A stretch of 38,166 nucleotides of DNA from a virus. The translations under genes were made by a program, and so were the position numbers. The notes beneath the pieces were generated by a model. It ran no database searches and was not told where the DNA came from. It saw only the letters and a list, made by a program, of their open reading frames with translations. The stretch's first letter is position 1; every line of letters begins with the position of its first letter. Below, one piece after another: positions 16,097 to 25,749 of the stretch. The stretch is from positions 1-38,166 of IMG/VR virus record IMGVR_UViG_3300049595_001872. The stretch is one strand, 5' to 3'.

Positions 16097-16883
16097 GACT
16101 GCTCTCGTTTTAACGGTGATCGGCGCGGGCGTCGGCGCTTATTCGTCCTACCAGTCGGGCAAGAATCAACAAATCATGGCCGACATGAACGCGGCCCAGA
16201 TGGAGCGCAACGCCAAGACACAGTTGATCGCCATGCAGACGCAAGCGAACCTTGCCAAGCGTGATGCAGAAGCCAATTTCATGCTTCGTTCGGCTGAGTC
16301 TCAGGCGCGGATGAACAACGCGAAGAGCATCGAGAACGGGCAGCTTGGGCAGGATCGGATCAATCGCGTCAACCTCCGCAAGCGCCGGGAGGAAATGAGC
16401 CGGTTTCAAGGGACGCAACGGGCAAACATCGCGGCCTCTGGTCTGGTGGAATCCACCGGCACGCCCTTGGATGTGCTGGCTGAGACAGCGGCAACCATCC
16501 AGCAGGACCAAGAGGAGCAGTTTTACGGGATGGAGCTTCAGCGCCGGACGATCTTCAGGGAGGCGGAAATGGAACGCCTTGGCGGGCGGCTGGCGCTGGC
16601 TGGCGCAACCCTTGATCGCAACTCAGGTGTCGCGGCTGCATCACTCCAACAAGCGGCTGCGGGCGCGGAGTATCGCGGCAATATGCGGGCCTCTCAAATC
16701 ACACGGGCGGGCGGTGCGTTTGCGCGGGAACAGGGTGCTTGGGGAGCGGGTGCAACTTTATTCAGCGGCCTTGGATCAGCGGCGGGTATGTATTCCCAAG
16801 GTGGCGGCGGTTGGGGTGGTTCCCGTGTCCCAACTGGCGACATTGCGGGACGCTCGGCCTCACAGTGGTTCAAAGCCTCCTAA
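16089..16883 (+). CDS. Internal virion protein, T7 gp14-like
   Basis: A 264-residue protein overlapping the previous gene by 8 nt. It starts with a hydrophobic segment (ALVLTVIGAGVGAYSSY), then a long helical Ala/Gln/Met/Arg-rich stretch (residues 25-150) that should form coiled coils, with the RFQGTQRANIAASGLVESTGTPLDVL motif common to gp14-like core proteins. The C-terminus is Gly-rich. In T7, gp14 leaves the head first and makes a pore in the outer membrane during DNA ejection. The ATG at 16089 is the only sensible start; the open frame upstream is a shadow of the GNAT gene. Confidence 0.75.
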   Translation: MLETALVLTVIGAGVGAYSSYQSGKNQQIMADMNAAQMERNAKTQLIAMQTQANLAKRDAEANFMLRSAESQARMNNAKSIENGQLGQDRINRVNLRKRREEMSRFQGTQRANIAASGLVESTGTPLDVLAETAATIQQDQEEQFYGMELQRRTIFREAEMERLGGRLALAGATLDRNSGVAAASLQQAAAGAEYRGNMRASQITRAGGAFAREQGAWGAGATLFSGLGSAAGMYSQGGGGWGGSRVPTGDIAGRSASQWFKAS

Positions 16884-16886
16884 CTT

Positions 16887-19058
16887 ATGCCAATCATTCC
16901 ACGCCTCCAAGCTCCCGGCCCTCTCGATGCCGCTCCCGCGCCTGTGCTTGACCGTGAGCGCCGTCCTACGGTGGACAGTAGCCGGGAGATTGCGGCGGTG
17001 GGGGCGCTGGGTCGGGCAGGGCAGATGCCGCTTGATGGCAATGACTATTCTTTGCGTGGCCTGGGCGCGGTGGGGGATGCGGTGATGCGGGCGGGGAGTG
17101 TGATGGGGGCGATGGCTCAGAAGGAAATCGAGGAGAAGTCTCGGACTGCGATCATTGAGGCGCAAAACACGATGGATGTTGCAGGTGATGAGCTTGGCGG
17201 CTTTTACGCGGCGAACAGGAACAACACTTCAGCCTGGGTGCCTCAAGCCGGGAAGACGGCGGAAGAATTGAAGGCCAAGCTTTTGAAGGATGAGCGTTTG
17301 ACCAAGCTGGACCGGGAGCGGCTGGGGGTGCAGTTGGATTCATGGGGCAAGAAGCAACTGATTCACGCTCAAACGGCTGGCGCGTCAACGGTCTATGCCA
17401 ACAGCAAGAACGCTATTTCAAGCAGGATGGCAAATCTTCGGCGGGCAGAACGCTTTGACGAGATTCCGCCGTTGATGGAGCAGGCGAAGGCGTCCGGCGC
17501 TTTCTACGATTGGGAAATTGAAGATGAGGACTTTAAGACACAAGAGGCGGTGAAAATGAAAACGGCGGAGGGTATCAATGGCAGATACAGCATCGCCATT
17601 GACAGCGCCAACGAGGAACTTCTCAACCAGACGATCAACGAGGGCAAGACGGCGCTGGGCTGGGATAAGGACTATGCAGAGGCAAAGAGGCTTGAGGGCA
17701 TGAAGGGGATTGAGAAGACGCGGTTTGTGAATGAAAAACGGGCAGAGTCCGATTTTATCGGAGACATTGAAATGCGAAGGGCGTTGGGAGAAGTTTTCAC
17801 CCCGGCACAAGTAGAGGGATGGGTGAGGGATAAGCACGTAGACAAGGCTACAGGGGCGCGATTCTTGGTCACTTTCAAAAGTGAGCAGGGTGCAATGACG
17901 GGTGAGTTTTTAGACTTCTTGAACAAAGAGGTGGACGTTTACGACCCTGATTCTGACCCCGATGGGCTGAAAACTTACGAGCTTCAAAAGAAAGCCGATC
18001 TCCTTGGCCTCAACCAACGCCAGCGGGAACTTTACTCGGCACGGTTGGAGCGAGCGGCCAAGGTCAACGCTGACCCGAAACTGAAGCCATTGGAAGCGGT
18101 GCGGCGGGCGGCGAAAGCTCAGATTGGCGATATGTTCAAGGACGTTGGCAAAACGAATGTTTGGGCCGACAATCTGGCAGGAGCATTACAGGACACGGCC
18201 AAGCTGGAGGCGTGGGGGCTGGATGGGACGGCGCGTGAATCCATTCGGACTACGCTGACGGATGACAAGCGCACGCCGGAAGATCGCAATCAGGCGGCGT
18301 TGCGGATTTTCAAGGAAGCTTCCAAGGATCGAAAAGACAAGACGGCGGCGGGCCTGACTGAGTGGGAGTTCAACCTTTTCAATCGGGCGGAAAAGGATGA
18401 CGAGGCGACACAGTTTGACGCCAAGTTTGAAGCAGAGTTCAATCGCGCCATTCTGGAAGAGGGTTTTGATAATTGGTATGACAGCGAGACAGCCAAGCGG
18501 GGCGCTCCGCCTTCAGACGTGGAAGCGCGGCAGTGGGTGGGCGACAAGTCGCGGGCGGTGATTCAAGGGGTGGGGGCGGCGAACCTGTTCAAGACGAGCG
18601 AGGTGAAGCCGGCCAAGGCAACAACTCCCGCAACCCCGGCAACTCCAGGGGCGATTGACGAGCCTACGGTGTCGATGATTAAAGACTTTGAATCCTTCAT
18701 TCCTGAAGCGTATGGAGACTACAAACAAACTTCTGTGGGCTACGGTACACGGGCGCGATTTGATGGCGAGGTGTTGACGGAACCGGAGGCGGACGCTCGT
18801 TTGCGTGACGAGTTGCAAGGCCACGTTTCAAGAGTGGATTCATTGGCGGCAGAGAACGGCGTCAAGCTCACAGAGGCGCAACGTTCGGCGCTTATCTCTT
18901 TCGACTTCAACACTGGGGCGGTGCATCGTGTCTTTGAGCGCGGGGGCGCGGACACGAACCGATATGCCCCCATTATGAAGGAGTGGCGCAAGGCGGGCGG
19001 AAAAGTCCTTCCTGGCCTCGTCGCTCGTAGAGCCAAGGAAGCAGCAGCTTTTGAATAA
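16887..19058 (+). CDS. Internal virion protein with C-terminal GH24 lysozyme domain
   Basis: A 723-residue core protein, four bases after the gp14-like gene. Residues 1-560 are helical, charged and without known enzymatic motifs, like gp15-type ejection proteins. An Ala/Pro/Thr linker (ATTPATPATPGA, near 575-590) leads to a phage-type lysozyme (about 594-723). MIKDFESFIPEAYGD puts the catalytic Glu at 602 and the Asp nine residues later at 611, then TSVGYGT. The middle ends with SALISFDFNTGAV and the domain with LVARRAKEAAAFE, both typical of GH24. The third catalytic Thr appears shifted or replaced by Ser. This would drill the cell wall during DNA entry. Confidence 0.85.
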   Translation: MPIIPRLQAPGPLDAAPAPVLDRERRPTVDSSREIAAVGALGRAGQMPLDGNDYSLRGLGAVGDAVMRAGSVMGAMAQKEIEEKSRTAIIEAQNTMDVAGDELGGFYAANRNNTSAWVPQAGKTAEELKAKLLKDERLTKLDRERLGVQLDSWGKKQLIHAQTAGASTVYANSKNAISSRMANLRRAERFDEIPPLMEQAKASGAFYDWEIEDEDFKTQEAVKMKTAEGINGRYSIAIDSANEELLNQTINEGKTALGWDKDYAEAKRLEGMKGIEKTRFVNEKRAESDFIGDIEMRRALGEVFTPAQVEGWVRDKHVDKATGARFLVTFKSEQGAMTGEFLDFLNKEVDVYDPDSDPDGLKTYELQKKADLLGLNQRQRELYSARLERAAKVNADPKLKPLEAVRRAAKAQIGDMFKDVGKTNVWADNLAGALQDTAKLEAWGLDGTARESIRTTLTDDKRTPEDRNQAALRIFKEASKDRKDKTAAGLTEWEFNLFNRAEKDDEATQFDAKFEAEFNRAILEEGFDNWYDSETAKRGAPPSDVEARQWVGDKSRAVIQGVGAANLFKTSEVKPAKATTPATPATPGAIDEPTVSMIKDFESFIPEAYGDYKQTSVGYGTRARFDGEVLTEPEADARLRDELQGHVSRVDSLAAENGVKLTEAQRSALISFDFNTGAVHRVFERGGADTNRYAPIMKEWRKAGGKVLPGLVARRAKEAAAFE

Positions 19059-19060
19059 TC

Positions 19061-22000
19061 ATGCCCACACTCCAAGAAGCAAACATGATGGTGTCCGATT
19101 GGGATACCTGGGAAAAGTCGTTGGACCCTGCCAAGAGGCAACAACTCGACTCTGTTTTTCGCTTTGAGCCGGATCGGGCAGCGGCACAACAACGGTTTGC
19201 GGCGGTGGCTCATGTGAGCGCGGCCACGGGTGCGGACATTGAGGACGTGTCCCGGCGCTTTGAATCGTGGTATATGCCAGCGTTCGCGGCAGATGCCAAG
19301 GTGGGGCTTGGGAAGGTGGACGGTGTTAAGGACTCGAACGAGTTCTTTGGGTTGCTGAAGGGGCGGGCTGACACGCTCAAAATGCGGAACGAACTTTTCA
19401 CCGATGCGGCTGGGGCGGCTCTGGAGTCGGTGCTAATGGATGGCAATGCGCTTGACGATTTTGCAACGTGGCAGGCGGGGCAGGATCACGAGGACGCCTA
19501 TGGTGACAAGGCTTTGGAGGTTTGGAAGAAAGCGCGTGAAGAGGCGCAGGCAAAGCTGGGCGCGGATGGGCTGGCGATTGCCAAGCGTGGGGTGCGGGCA
19601 ATGCGGACTGAGATGGGCGTTACTCAAGAGGGTGACGCCTGGATGAACGAAGCGCGGCGGGATTTGATTCGGGTGAAGGCAGAGAATCCGGCGAAATACA
19701 ACCTCATCTTGGGGGCAATGACGCGGCTCGGGAAAGCGGCCCCGAAAGGTGACAAGGGAGTGGTGGAAGGGATGGGCGAACAAGCGGGGCGGGTGCTGGG
19801 CGATATGGCAACGGGAGTGGCTGACCTTGGAACGAACATGATGCGTGATGCGTCCGCTTCACTGGCAGAGGCAGGCATCACCAACGCGGAAAACCCTGAA
19901 GCTTTGGCGGCTCAGATTCGGGCTGGGCGTGATGTGGATATTGATTTGGAGGATCTAAAAAAAGGCGTCATTGACCCGATCAAGAGCGAGCGCGATGGCT
20001 GGACGGGTTGGATTGAGGATGCGGCCTATGGGCTTTCGTCGTCGGCCCCGATCATGGCGGCGGCACGGAACCCGCTCGGTCAACTGGCCTTGGCTGGGAT
20101 GTTTGCCGATGAGAGCTACAACGACTTCAGGCGGGCAGGGTGGACCGGTGCGGGAGCGGCTGGGGCTGCGGTGGCGTCGGGCGTGTTTCAAACGGGCGTG
20201 GAATACGTTTCGGAATTGGCGATTAAGATTCCAGGCGTGGCGGGTGTCATGGCTAAGTTTGGCGTCAAGCCGGGGTCGTCGTGGGCAACTCAGTTTTTCA
20301 TGCGTTCGGGACTTCGGGCGGGGACGGAGTTGGGCGAGGAAGCGATTCAAGAGGCGACATCACCATTCATTCAGGAACTAAGCGCGGCGATCTTTGACTC
20401 GGTGCCGGACAGACCAGAAGGGCAGAAGCTCAAGGATGTGATGGGGCATTTCATGGAAGCAGATCAGTTTATGCCGCTGGTCTTGTCCATCCTACCGCTG
20501 GGCATGATGGGCGCTGGAATGTCCACGTCTCAAGATATGGCCGTGATTAACGCGGTGACGAGCAACAATAAGCTTCTGCGGGCGGTGTTTTCGGAGGAGG
20601 ATACAGCGGCGATCATCGCGGAGACTGACCCCGCCAAACGGCAGGCAATGATTCAGGAGAAGTGGGTGGCGACTCCCATCCCTGAAATCGTGGAGCGGGC
20701 GCGGGCGGTGATGGAGGAGGAGACAAACACACTGACCGAAGCGCGGGAGGCGTTGGCGACAATGGAAGCGGCCCCGTTCTTCCTGATGCCAATCGTGAAG
20801 CGGGATGAGAACGGCTGGCTAGTGAGGTATCGCGGCCAAGGATCGGAAGCGGAGTCCGTGGTAAGAGTTGCCAACAAAGAGGCGGCGGTGAGCCTCGCCT
20901 ATGACGGCTACGAGGAGAACGTCAGAACGGAGGCGCGGGCGATGGTGGACACCTTGGAGGCGTTTGCTGGCGCAACTGACATCTTTGAAGTCGATCTTGC
21001 GAACGAGCGGCTACTCAAGGACACGGGCATTTCAGAACAGCAGATGACAGAGGCGGCGATTGCGGAGGGCATCATCAACGGCATGACCCGCGAAGAGGCT
21101 CAAAACATCACCTGGGCTGTGCATGGTCAAAACCGACTGGAGCAAGTCGAGGGCGTTCGGCGCGTGGTGTCAAATCTGGCGCGAGGGGCGAACGTCTTGG
21201 ATGCGGTGGAAGAGCCGATTGAAGGCAAGTTCATGGCGGCGATCAAACAGGGGCGGCTGACGCGGGAACAGGCGGTGTCATGGGTCAAGGTGGCGGCGGG
21301 CGTGATGAACGCGCCTGAACTCGTCACAGCGGCGGAGTCGGGCGAGCGCGGGTTGATTGAGGCGGTGTCAGATGTGGTGCTTGCTGATGTGTTCGGAAAG
21401 CGCAAGGACGGCAGCAAAGCGGCACAAGGCGCAATCTCGGCAGGTATTCGGGCGAAGATCAGGCGCGGCGGAGTCGGCAAAGCTGAGACGCAACTCGGGC
21501 AGATTCTCGCCTCGTTTCGGCATTTCTTCGGGCAAGTGTTCAAGCGGGCGCGGCAACTGGTCAAGGCGCGGAAGGATGGGCGCATTGGTGAGGACTTCGA
21601 CACCTTCCTCGATACTCTCATGGAGACGGACGCCAGCGTGATTTACGATCGGGAAGCCGCACAAGAGGCGGTGACGATGGCGGGGGAGGTTGACAATGCG
21701 CCGTTTTCGCTTAGTCCTGCGGGCATGGCATCCGAATCCGGGGCCGCCCAAAACACAGCACCTTCGACGGGCGGTCTCACAGAGTCGGAAGTCATTAGTT
21801 ATGAGCGTTCAGATAAGCACGGCTCCACCTATTTGGATTTAAAGGATTCAGCAGGCAGGTGGTTCAAAGTGCGAATCAGTGACCACGAACAGCGCACACA
21901 AAACCCTGACAACAAGCGGCCCAACCAATTAACTCAAGTTCTCAAACGCCGGTTTTCCATTACCCAAGAATCGCCGCAAGACATCAATATTTTAGTGGAT

Positions 22001-25000
22001 GCGCCATTGTCTGAGGAAGCAACCAAGCGATTAGCACAGGCAGCAATTGAAACATTGACTCCAGAAGCCCGAGACGCTGCCATAGAGGACGGTGACGAAC
22101 TAGCATTTGATGCGCGTGAAAAGTATCATGCCGACCAACTTCAATGGGCAAAAGTGCAAACGGAACGCTATGGAGGTAAACCACCAACAAGTGAAGTTCG
22201 AATCATTCTTGAAAAGACTCCAACAAAACTGGCGGCAGCGTCGAACTTGCTACAAAAAAGCCAGTCAAGGGCAGAAAGCAGATCGGACATGCCCGGCAGA
22301 GGACCGACCAACTTGGTGACGTCCAAGACTGGCTCCCAAAGCGTTGAACAGCCACCAACCAAAGTCAACCCTGAATCCACCCGCGCCGAAGATGGCGCGT
22401 TCTCCCTCGCCCCCCGCTCCCTCGCCTCCGTAGCCGATACCGTCCTAGCCTCGCGGATGAAAAAGCCCGAGTTTCGAGAGGCGTTCTACAACGTGGCGCG
22501 GCAGAAGATGGAGAAGCTTCGGAGTGATGGCGAATGGAAGGTGAGCAAGTTCGGCGTGGCCTCACGGCGCACCGGCACGGATACAATGGCGGGGCGCACG
22601 GTGGACAAGACGCAAGAGCAGTGGAACCGGGAAATGAAAGCCCGTGAAGGATTCGAGTATGACCGTCTCTTGCGGGAGAACTTCGGGGCCGATACGACCA
22701 AAAAGCAAGAGGCTTTGCCCGTGGTGGACAGGCAGGCGGCAAGGTCGGAAGCGCGGACGTTTGCGGAACGATGGTTGGAAGGTGAGAAAAAGAAACAGCC
22801 AACCCCCAAGGAAAGGCAAATGGCCGCACTCCGCACGCTTGACGCGATCCTCTCGGCTTTCCCTCCCGAGATTCGTGGGCGTGTGGGTGGGTTCGTGAAA
22901 CTTGCCAGCCTCGGCACCGACAAAGCGCGGGAGGCTGAGATTGTGAAGCGGCTGGACTTGCTGGATTCGGTAGTTGAGAAGGAGGCGAAGAAGTTCTATC
23001 GCGGGAAGATCGAGGACACATTCGAGAAGGCCAAGCCCAAGAAGGGCAAGGCGGGTGAAAAGCCAAAGGGCAAGCTTGGGGCGCAGACTCAAGCCCTCGT
23101 TGATCTGGCTCGCACATTCTCGGAACTGGATGAAGCGGGCGTAGCGGCGGAACGGGCGGCGATTACGGACCGGATGACCAAAGAGACAGACCCCGCGAAG
23201 GTGGCTGACCTGTTCGAGCGCGAGCAGCTTCTTGACCTGTTCGGGGACTTGGATGAGCGGACAAGCGCGGAACTGGAAGCGGCGGCGGCTTGGCTCTCTG
23301 AAACCTACAACACGGGGCGCAATCGCTGGCGTGCTGTGATTGAGCAGCGGGAGGAGCAGACGCGGGCACAGCGCCAGAAAGCGCGGGAAGAGATCGGTTT
23401 GCAAGGGCTGGACGCGGAACAACAAAAGGCGCTTGAAGAGGCGAGGACGATCACCAAACGAGCGGCAGGCGTGGCGCTTTCGTGGTTGAGCTTCGAGCAA
23501 GTGATGACCTCCATCCTCGGGCGCGGTTCCAAGTTGGCGCGTGATGTGGTCCGGCAGGCGCGGGCGGCGACGACTTCCAAGACTGACGCACTTCGGGCAA
23601 AGCGGGCGGCGTTCAAGGCTACCATGTCCGGCATTTTCGGCACGACAAAGCAACGGGAATGGCAAGACAAGCTTTGGCAGCTTTCGCAGATTGGCGGCGT
23701 CCAGGTGGTGAAGATGGAAGGGGCGCGGACTGAAACGCGCACCGTGGCAGTCGAAGCGGTGCAACGGATCATTGAGGGCAAGGCAAGCGCGAAGGCGTTT
23801 GGGCTGGATGCGTTGAAGCTGGACAAACTGGCGGATGCGTGGGCGGAGAATGACAGCCTGCCAGCGAATCGGAGGAAAGAGAACCTTTCCTTTGAAGTCC
23901 CGATAGCGGGCACGGCAACACCGACGCGGCTTTCTCAGCTTCAGGCGGTGAACATCACAATGCTTGCCCGTCAACCGGGATACACCGAGAACATGGCGGG
24001 CCACGGGTGGACGGCGGAAGTTCTGGAGGAGATTGAGAACCAACTCACGCCGGAAGCAAAGGCAATCCGTGATTGGTTGGCGGGTGAGTATCGCAACGGA
24101 TACGACTCATTAAATGAGGTCTATGCGCGGATGTATGGCGTGAACCTGCCAAGGCTTACCAACTACTCCCCCGGCACGTTTGAGGCAATGGACATGATGG
24201 GGCAGGACATCGACCCGTACGGCCAAGGGCTTTTGTCTGAGGGCGGCTTTCGGGCGGGAATGCTCAAGACTCGCGGCAATCACAAAGCGGCCCCGCGGCT
24301 TGAGGATGCGCTTTCGGTCTATTGGTCCCATGTGAACGCAACGGAACATTTCAAGGCGTTTGGTGAGTTTGCGCGGGATCTTCGCGGCGTGATGAACAAC
24401 GCGGAAGTTCGCAAGTCCATCAAAGCCAAGGGCGGGAAGGACTTGCTGGAAGCGGGGCAAAACTGGATAGGAGCGTTTGAGCGGAACGGGGTTGAGAATC
24501 GTTCGACCTCCTCGGCATTTGACGAGTTCATTCGGCGGCGGCAGGCGTCACAAGCCTACCTTGCTCTTGCCTACAACATGGGAACGCTGATGAAGCAGAG
24601 CACAGCGGCTCTTGGGTCACTGCTCAACATGGGGCCGGGAGCGGCTGCACGGCAGTTCTCGAAGCTGGTCACGGGCGGGCTTGACCTGAAAGCGGCTTAC
24701 AACTCGGATGTGATTCAGCGGCGGCTTGATGCCGGTTACTCCCCCGAAGTCCGGCAAGCAATGGCGGCGATGATGGCAGAACGGCCAAGCTGGGGCACGG
24801 GCCTTGTGCAAAAGGGCATGGAGATTATCGGCGTGGTCGATGCGGTATTCACGACAGCGAGCTATGCGATGGCTTACGACTACCATCTGCAATCCGCGAA
24901 GGATGCCGGGATGAATGACGCTCTAGCCCAAACGGAAGCGGAACGGGAGGCAGAGGCGACAGTTGCAAGGACGGCGCAACCCTCGGAGATGATGGACCGC

Positions 25001-25576
25001 TCCCTTTTTGAAATGGGGCTTCAACCCACGGGCAAGTTCTTGTTTATGTTCGCGTCTGAGGCGCGGCAGAAGGCGGCGATTGCGCTTGAGGCTTACTCCC
25101 CATCTTCGGGCTTATCGAAAGGCGAACGGGCAACGCGCTTGCTTCTTCTTCATGTGGTTTTCCCGCTGGCGATCCAAACGATTTCGAATCTCTGGCGTGA
25201 TGCGCGGGACGATGACGATGACGAGCTTTTCGACTCGGACAACTGGCGGGCGGGTGACTATGCTAAGGCGATGCTTCTCGGTCCTATGATGGGTATTCCT
25301 TTGATCGGTTCGGCGCTGAATGCGGCCATGACTCCCATTTTTGGCGGTCACTATTTCCCGAATGATCCAACCCAACCCCTCAACCGCGCTCTCGGTGGCG
25401 GTGCTGACGTTCTCGAAGCCATCCAAGAGGGCGACTTGGAAAGCGGATTGAAGGGCGCTCGCTCCCTCATGTGGGCGCTGGCACTGGCGATGGGTGGTGA
25501 GAAGGCGGCGGCGGTTGGGGTGGGGACCAATGTCCTTTATGATGCCTTCCGAGTGGCGGATAACGCGCTGGAATGA
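19061..25576 (+). CDS. Giant ejection / polyvalent virion protein (T7 gp16-like position)
   Basis: A 2171-residue protein two bases after the lysozyme core gene, in the T7 gp16 position. It has a charged helical N-terminus. A hydrophobic Gly/Ala-rich zone (about residues 325-500, including SSAPIMAAARNPLGQLALAGMF and GAGAAGAAVASGVFQTGVEY) could enter the membrane. A long middle contains FSLSP (882) and FSLAP (1114) motifs, and Lys/Arg coiled coils follow (1150-1500). The C-terminal domain (about 1960-2130, MDRSLFEMGLQPTGKFLFMF, LLLHVVFPLAIQTISN, acidic DDDDDELFD) resembles the LPD38-type domain of large polyvalent proteins. It probably forms the DNA-ejection conduit. The 11-mer repeat occurs at 19325. 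The segment between the two FSL motifs is less GC-rich. Confidence 0.82.
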   Translation: MPTLQEANMMVSDWDTWEKSLDPAKRQQLDSVFRFEPDRAAAQQRFAAVAHVSAATGADIEDVSRRFESWYMPAFAADAKVGLGKVDGVKDSNEFFGLLKGRADTLKMRNELFTDAAGAALESVLMDGNALDDFATWQAGQDHEDAYGDKALEVWKKAREEAQAKLGADGLAIAKRGVRAMRTEMGVTQEGDAWMNEARRDLIRVKAENPAKYNLILGAMTRLGKAAPKGDKGVVEGMGEQAGRVLGDMATGVADLGTNMMRDASASLAEAGITNAENPEALAAQIRAGRDVDIDLEDLKKGVIDPIKSERDGWTGWIEDAAYGLSSSAPIMAAARNPLGQLALAGMFADESYNDFRRAGWTGAGAAGAAVASGVFQTGVEYVSELAIKIPGVAGVMAKFGVKPGSSWATQFFMRSGLRAGTELGEEAIQEATSPFIQELSAAIFDSVPDRPEGQKLKDVMGHFMEADQFMPLVLSILPLGMMGAGMSTSQDMAVINAVTSNNKLLRAVFSEEDTAAIIAETDPAKRQAMIQEKWVATPIPEIVERARAVMEEETNTLTEAREALATMEAAPFFLMPIVKRDENGWLVRYRGQGSEAESVVRVANKEAAVSLAYDGYEENVRTEARAMVDTLEAFAGATDIFEVDLANERLLKDTGISEQQMTEAAIAEGIINGMTREEAQNITWAVHGQNRLEQVEGVRRVVSNLARGANVLDAVEEPIEGKFMAAIKQGRLTREQAVSWVKVAAGVMNAPELVTAAESGERGLIEAVSDVVLADVFGKRKDGSKAAQGAISAGIRAKIRRGGVGKAETQLGQILASFRHFFGQVFKRARQLVKARKDGRIGEDFDTFLDTLMETDASVIYDREAAQEAVTMAGEVDNAPFSLSPAGMASESGAAQNTAPSTGGLTESEVISYERSDKHGSTYLDLKDSAGRWFKVRISDHEQRTQNPDNKRPNQLTQVLKRRFSITQESPQDINILVDAPLSEEATKRLAQAAIETLTPEARDAAIEDGDELAFDAREKYHADQLQWAKVQTERYGGKPPTSEVRIILEKTPTKLAAASNLLQKSQSRAESRSDMPGRGPTNLVTSKTGSQSVEQPPTKVNPESTRAEDGAFSLAPRSLASVADTVLASRMKKPEFREAFYNVARQKMEKLRSDGEWKVSKFGVASRRTGTDTMAGRTVDKTQEQWNREMKAREGFEYDRLLRENFGADTTKKQEALPVVDRQAARSEARTFAERWLEGEKKKQPTPKERQMAALRTLDAILSAFPPEIRGRVGGFVKLASLGTDKAREAEIVKRLDLLDSVVEKEAKKFYRGKIEDTFEKAKPKKGKAGEKPKGKLGAQTQALVDLARTFSELDEAGVAAERAAITDRMTKETDPAKVADLFEREQLLDLFGDLDERTSAELEAAAAWLSETYNTGRNRWRAVIEQREEQTRAQRQKAREEIGLQGLDAEQQKALEEARTITKRAAGVALSWLSFEQVMTSILGRGSKLARDVVRQARAATTSKTDALRAKRAAFKATMSGIFGTTKQREWQDKLWQLSQIGGVQVVKMEGARTETRTVAVEAVQRIIEGKASAKAFGLDALKLDKLADAWAENDSLPANRRKENLSFEVPIAGTATPTRLSQLQAVNITMLARQPGYTENMAGHGWTAEVLEEIENQLTPEAKAIRDWLAGEYRNGYDSLNEVYARMYGVNLPRLTNYSPGTFEAMDMMGQDIDPYGQGLLSEGGFRAGMLKTRGNHKAAPRLEDALSVYWSHVNATEHFKAFGEFARDLRGVMNNAEVRKSIKAKGGKDLLEAGQNWIGAFERNGVENRSTSSAFDEFIRRRQASQAYLALAYNMGTLMKQSTAALGSLLNMGPGAAARQFSKLVTGGLDLKAAYNSDVIQRRLDAGYSPEVRQAMAAMMAERPSWGTGLVQKGMEIIGVVDAVFTTASYAMAYDYHLQSAKDAGMNDALAQTEAEREAEATVARTAQPSEMMDRSLFEMGLQPTGKFLFMFASEARQKAAIALEAYSPSSGLSKGERATRLLLLHVVFPLAIQTISNLWRDARDDDDDELFDSDNWRAGDYAKAMLLGPMMGIPLIGSALNAAMTPIFGGHYFPNDPTQPLNRALGGGADVLEAIQEGDLESGLKGARSLMWALALAMGGEKAAAVGVGTNVLYDAFRVADNALE
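19325..19335 (+). repeat. Dispersed 11-mer GTTAAGGACTC
   Basis: Exact copy inside the giant virion gene, near codons 89-92, in the frame Val-Lys-Asp-Ser. It is far from any start codon. Confidence 0.85.
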
Positions 25577-25732
25577 TTACCCTCTCAACGATTCAAAAAG
25601 CCAAGTGACATCATCCCGTTTGTTAAGTTGAAGTTCATCCCATTCAGTCCCCGCAATGCAATCCATTAAAACATAAACCTCTCTGGAGTCATAAATAGAA
25701 TTCCACCAATCTTTTGCGTTGTCGTATTTCAT
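25577..25732 (-). CDS. Small antisense gene candidate, 51 aa
   Basis: The gap between two plus-strand genes is filled by a complete minus-strand frame from ATG (25732-25730) to TAA (25579-25577). The product begins MKYDNAKDWWNSIYDSREVY and ends TWLFESLRG. It is acidic, with four Trp and well-mixed composition, and looks like a real small protein. The DNA is more AT-rich than the flanks. Just upstream of its start, on the minus strand, is GTGTTAAGAGTCTCCC, similar to the dispersed 11-mer. It may be a lysogen-expressed accessory gene. The family is unknown. Confidence 0.5.
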   Translation of the reverse strand: MKYDNAKDWWNSIYDSREVYVLMDCIAGTEWDELQLNKRDDVTWLFESLRG

Positions 25733-25749
25733 GGGAGACTCTTAACACA

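Noticed and set aside
22562-24043. 493-codon minus-strand frame in the giant virion gene
   Set aside because: Antisense to a coherent 2171-residue protein; composition (Arg, Leu, Pro, His) is typical of shadows.
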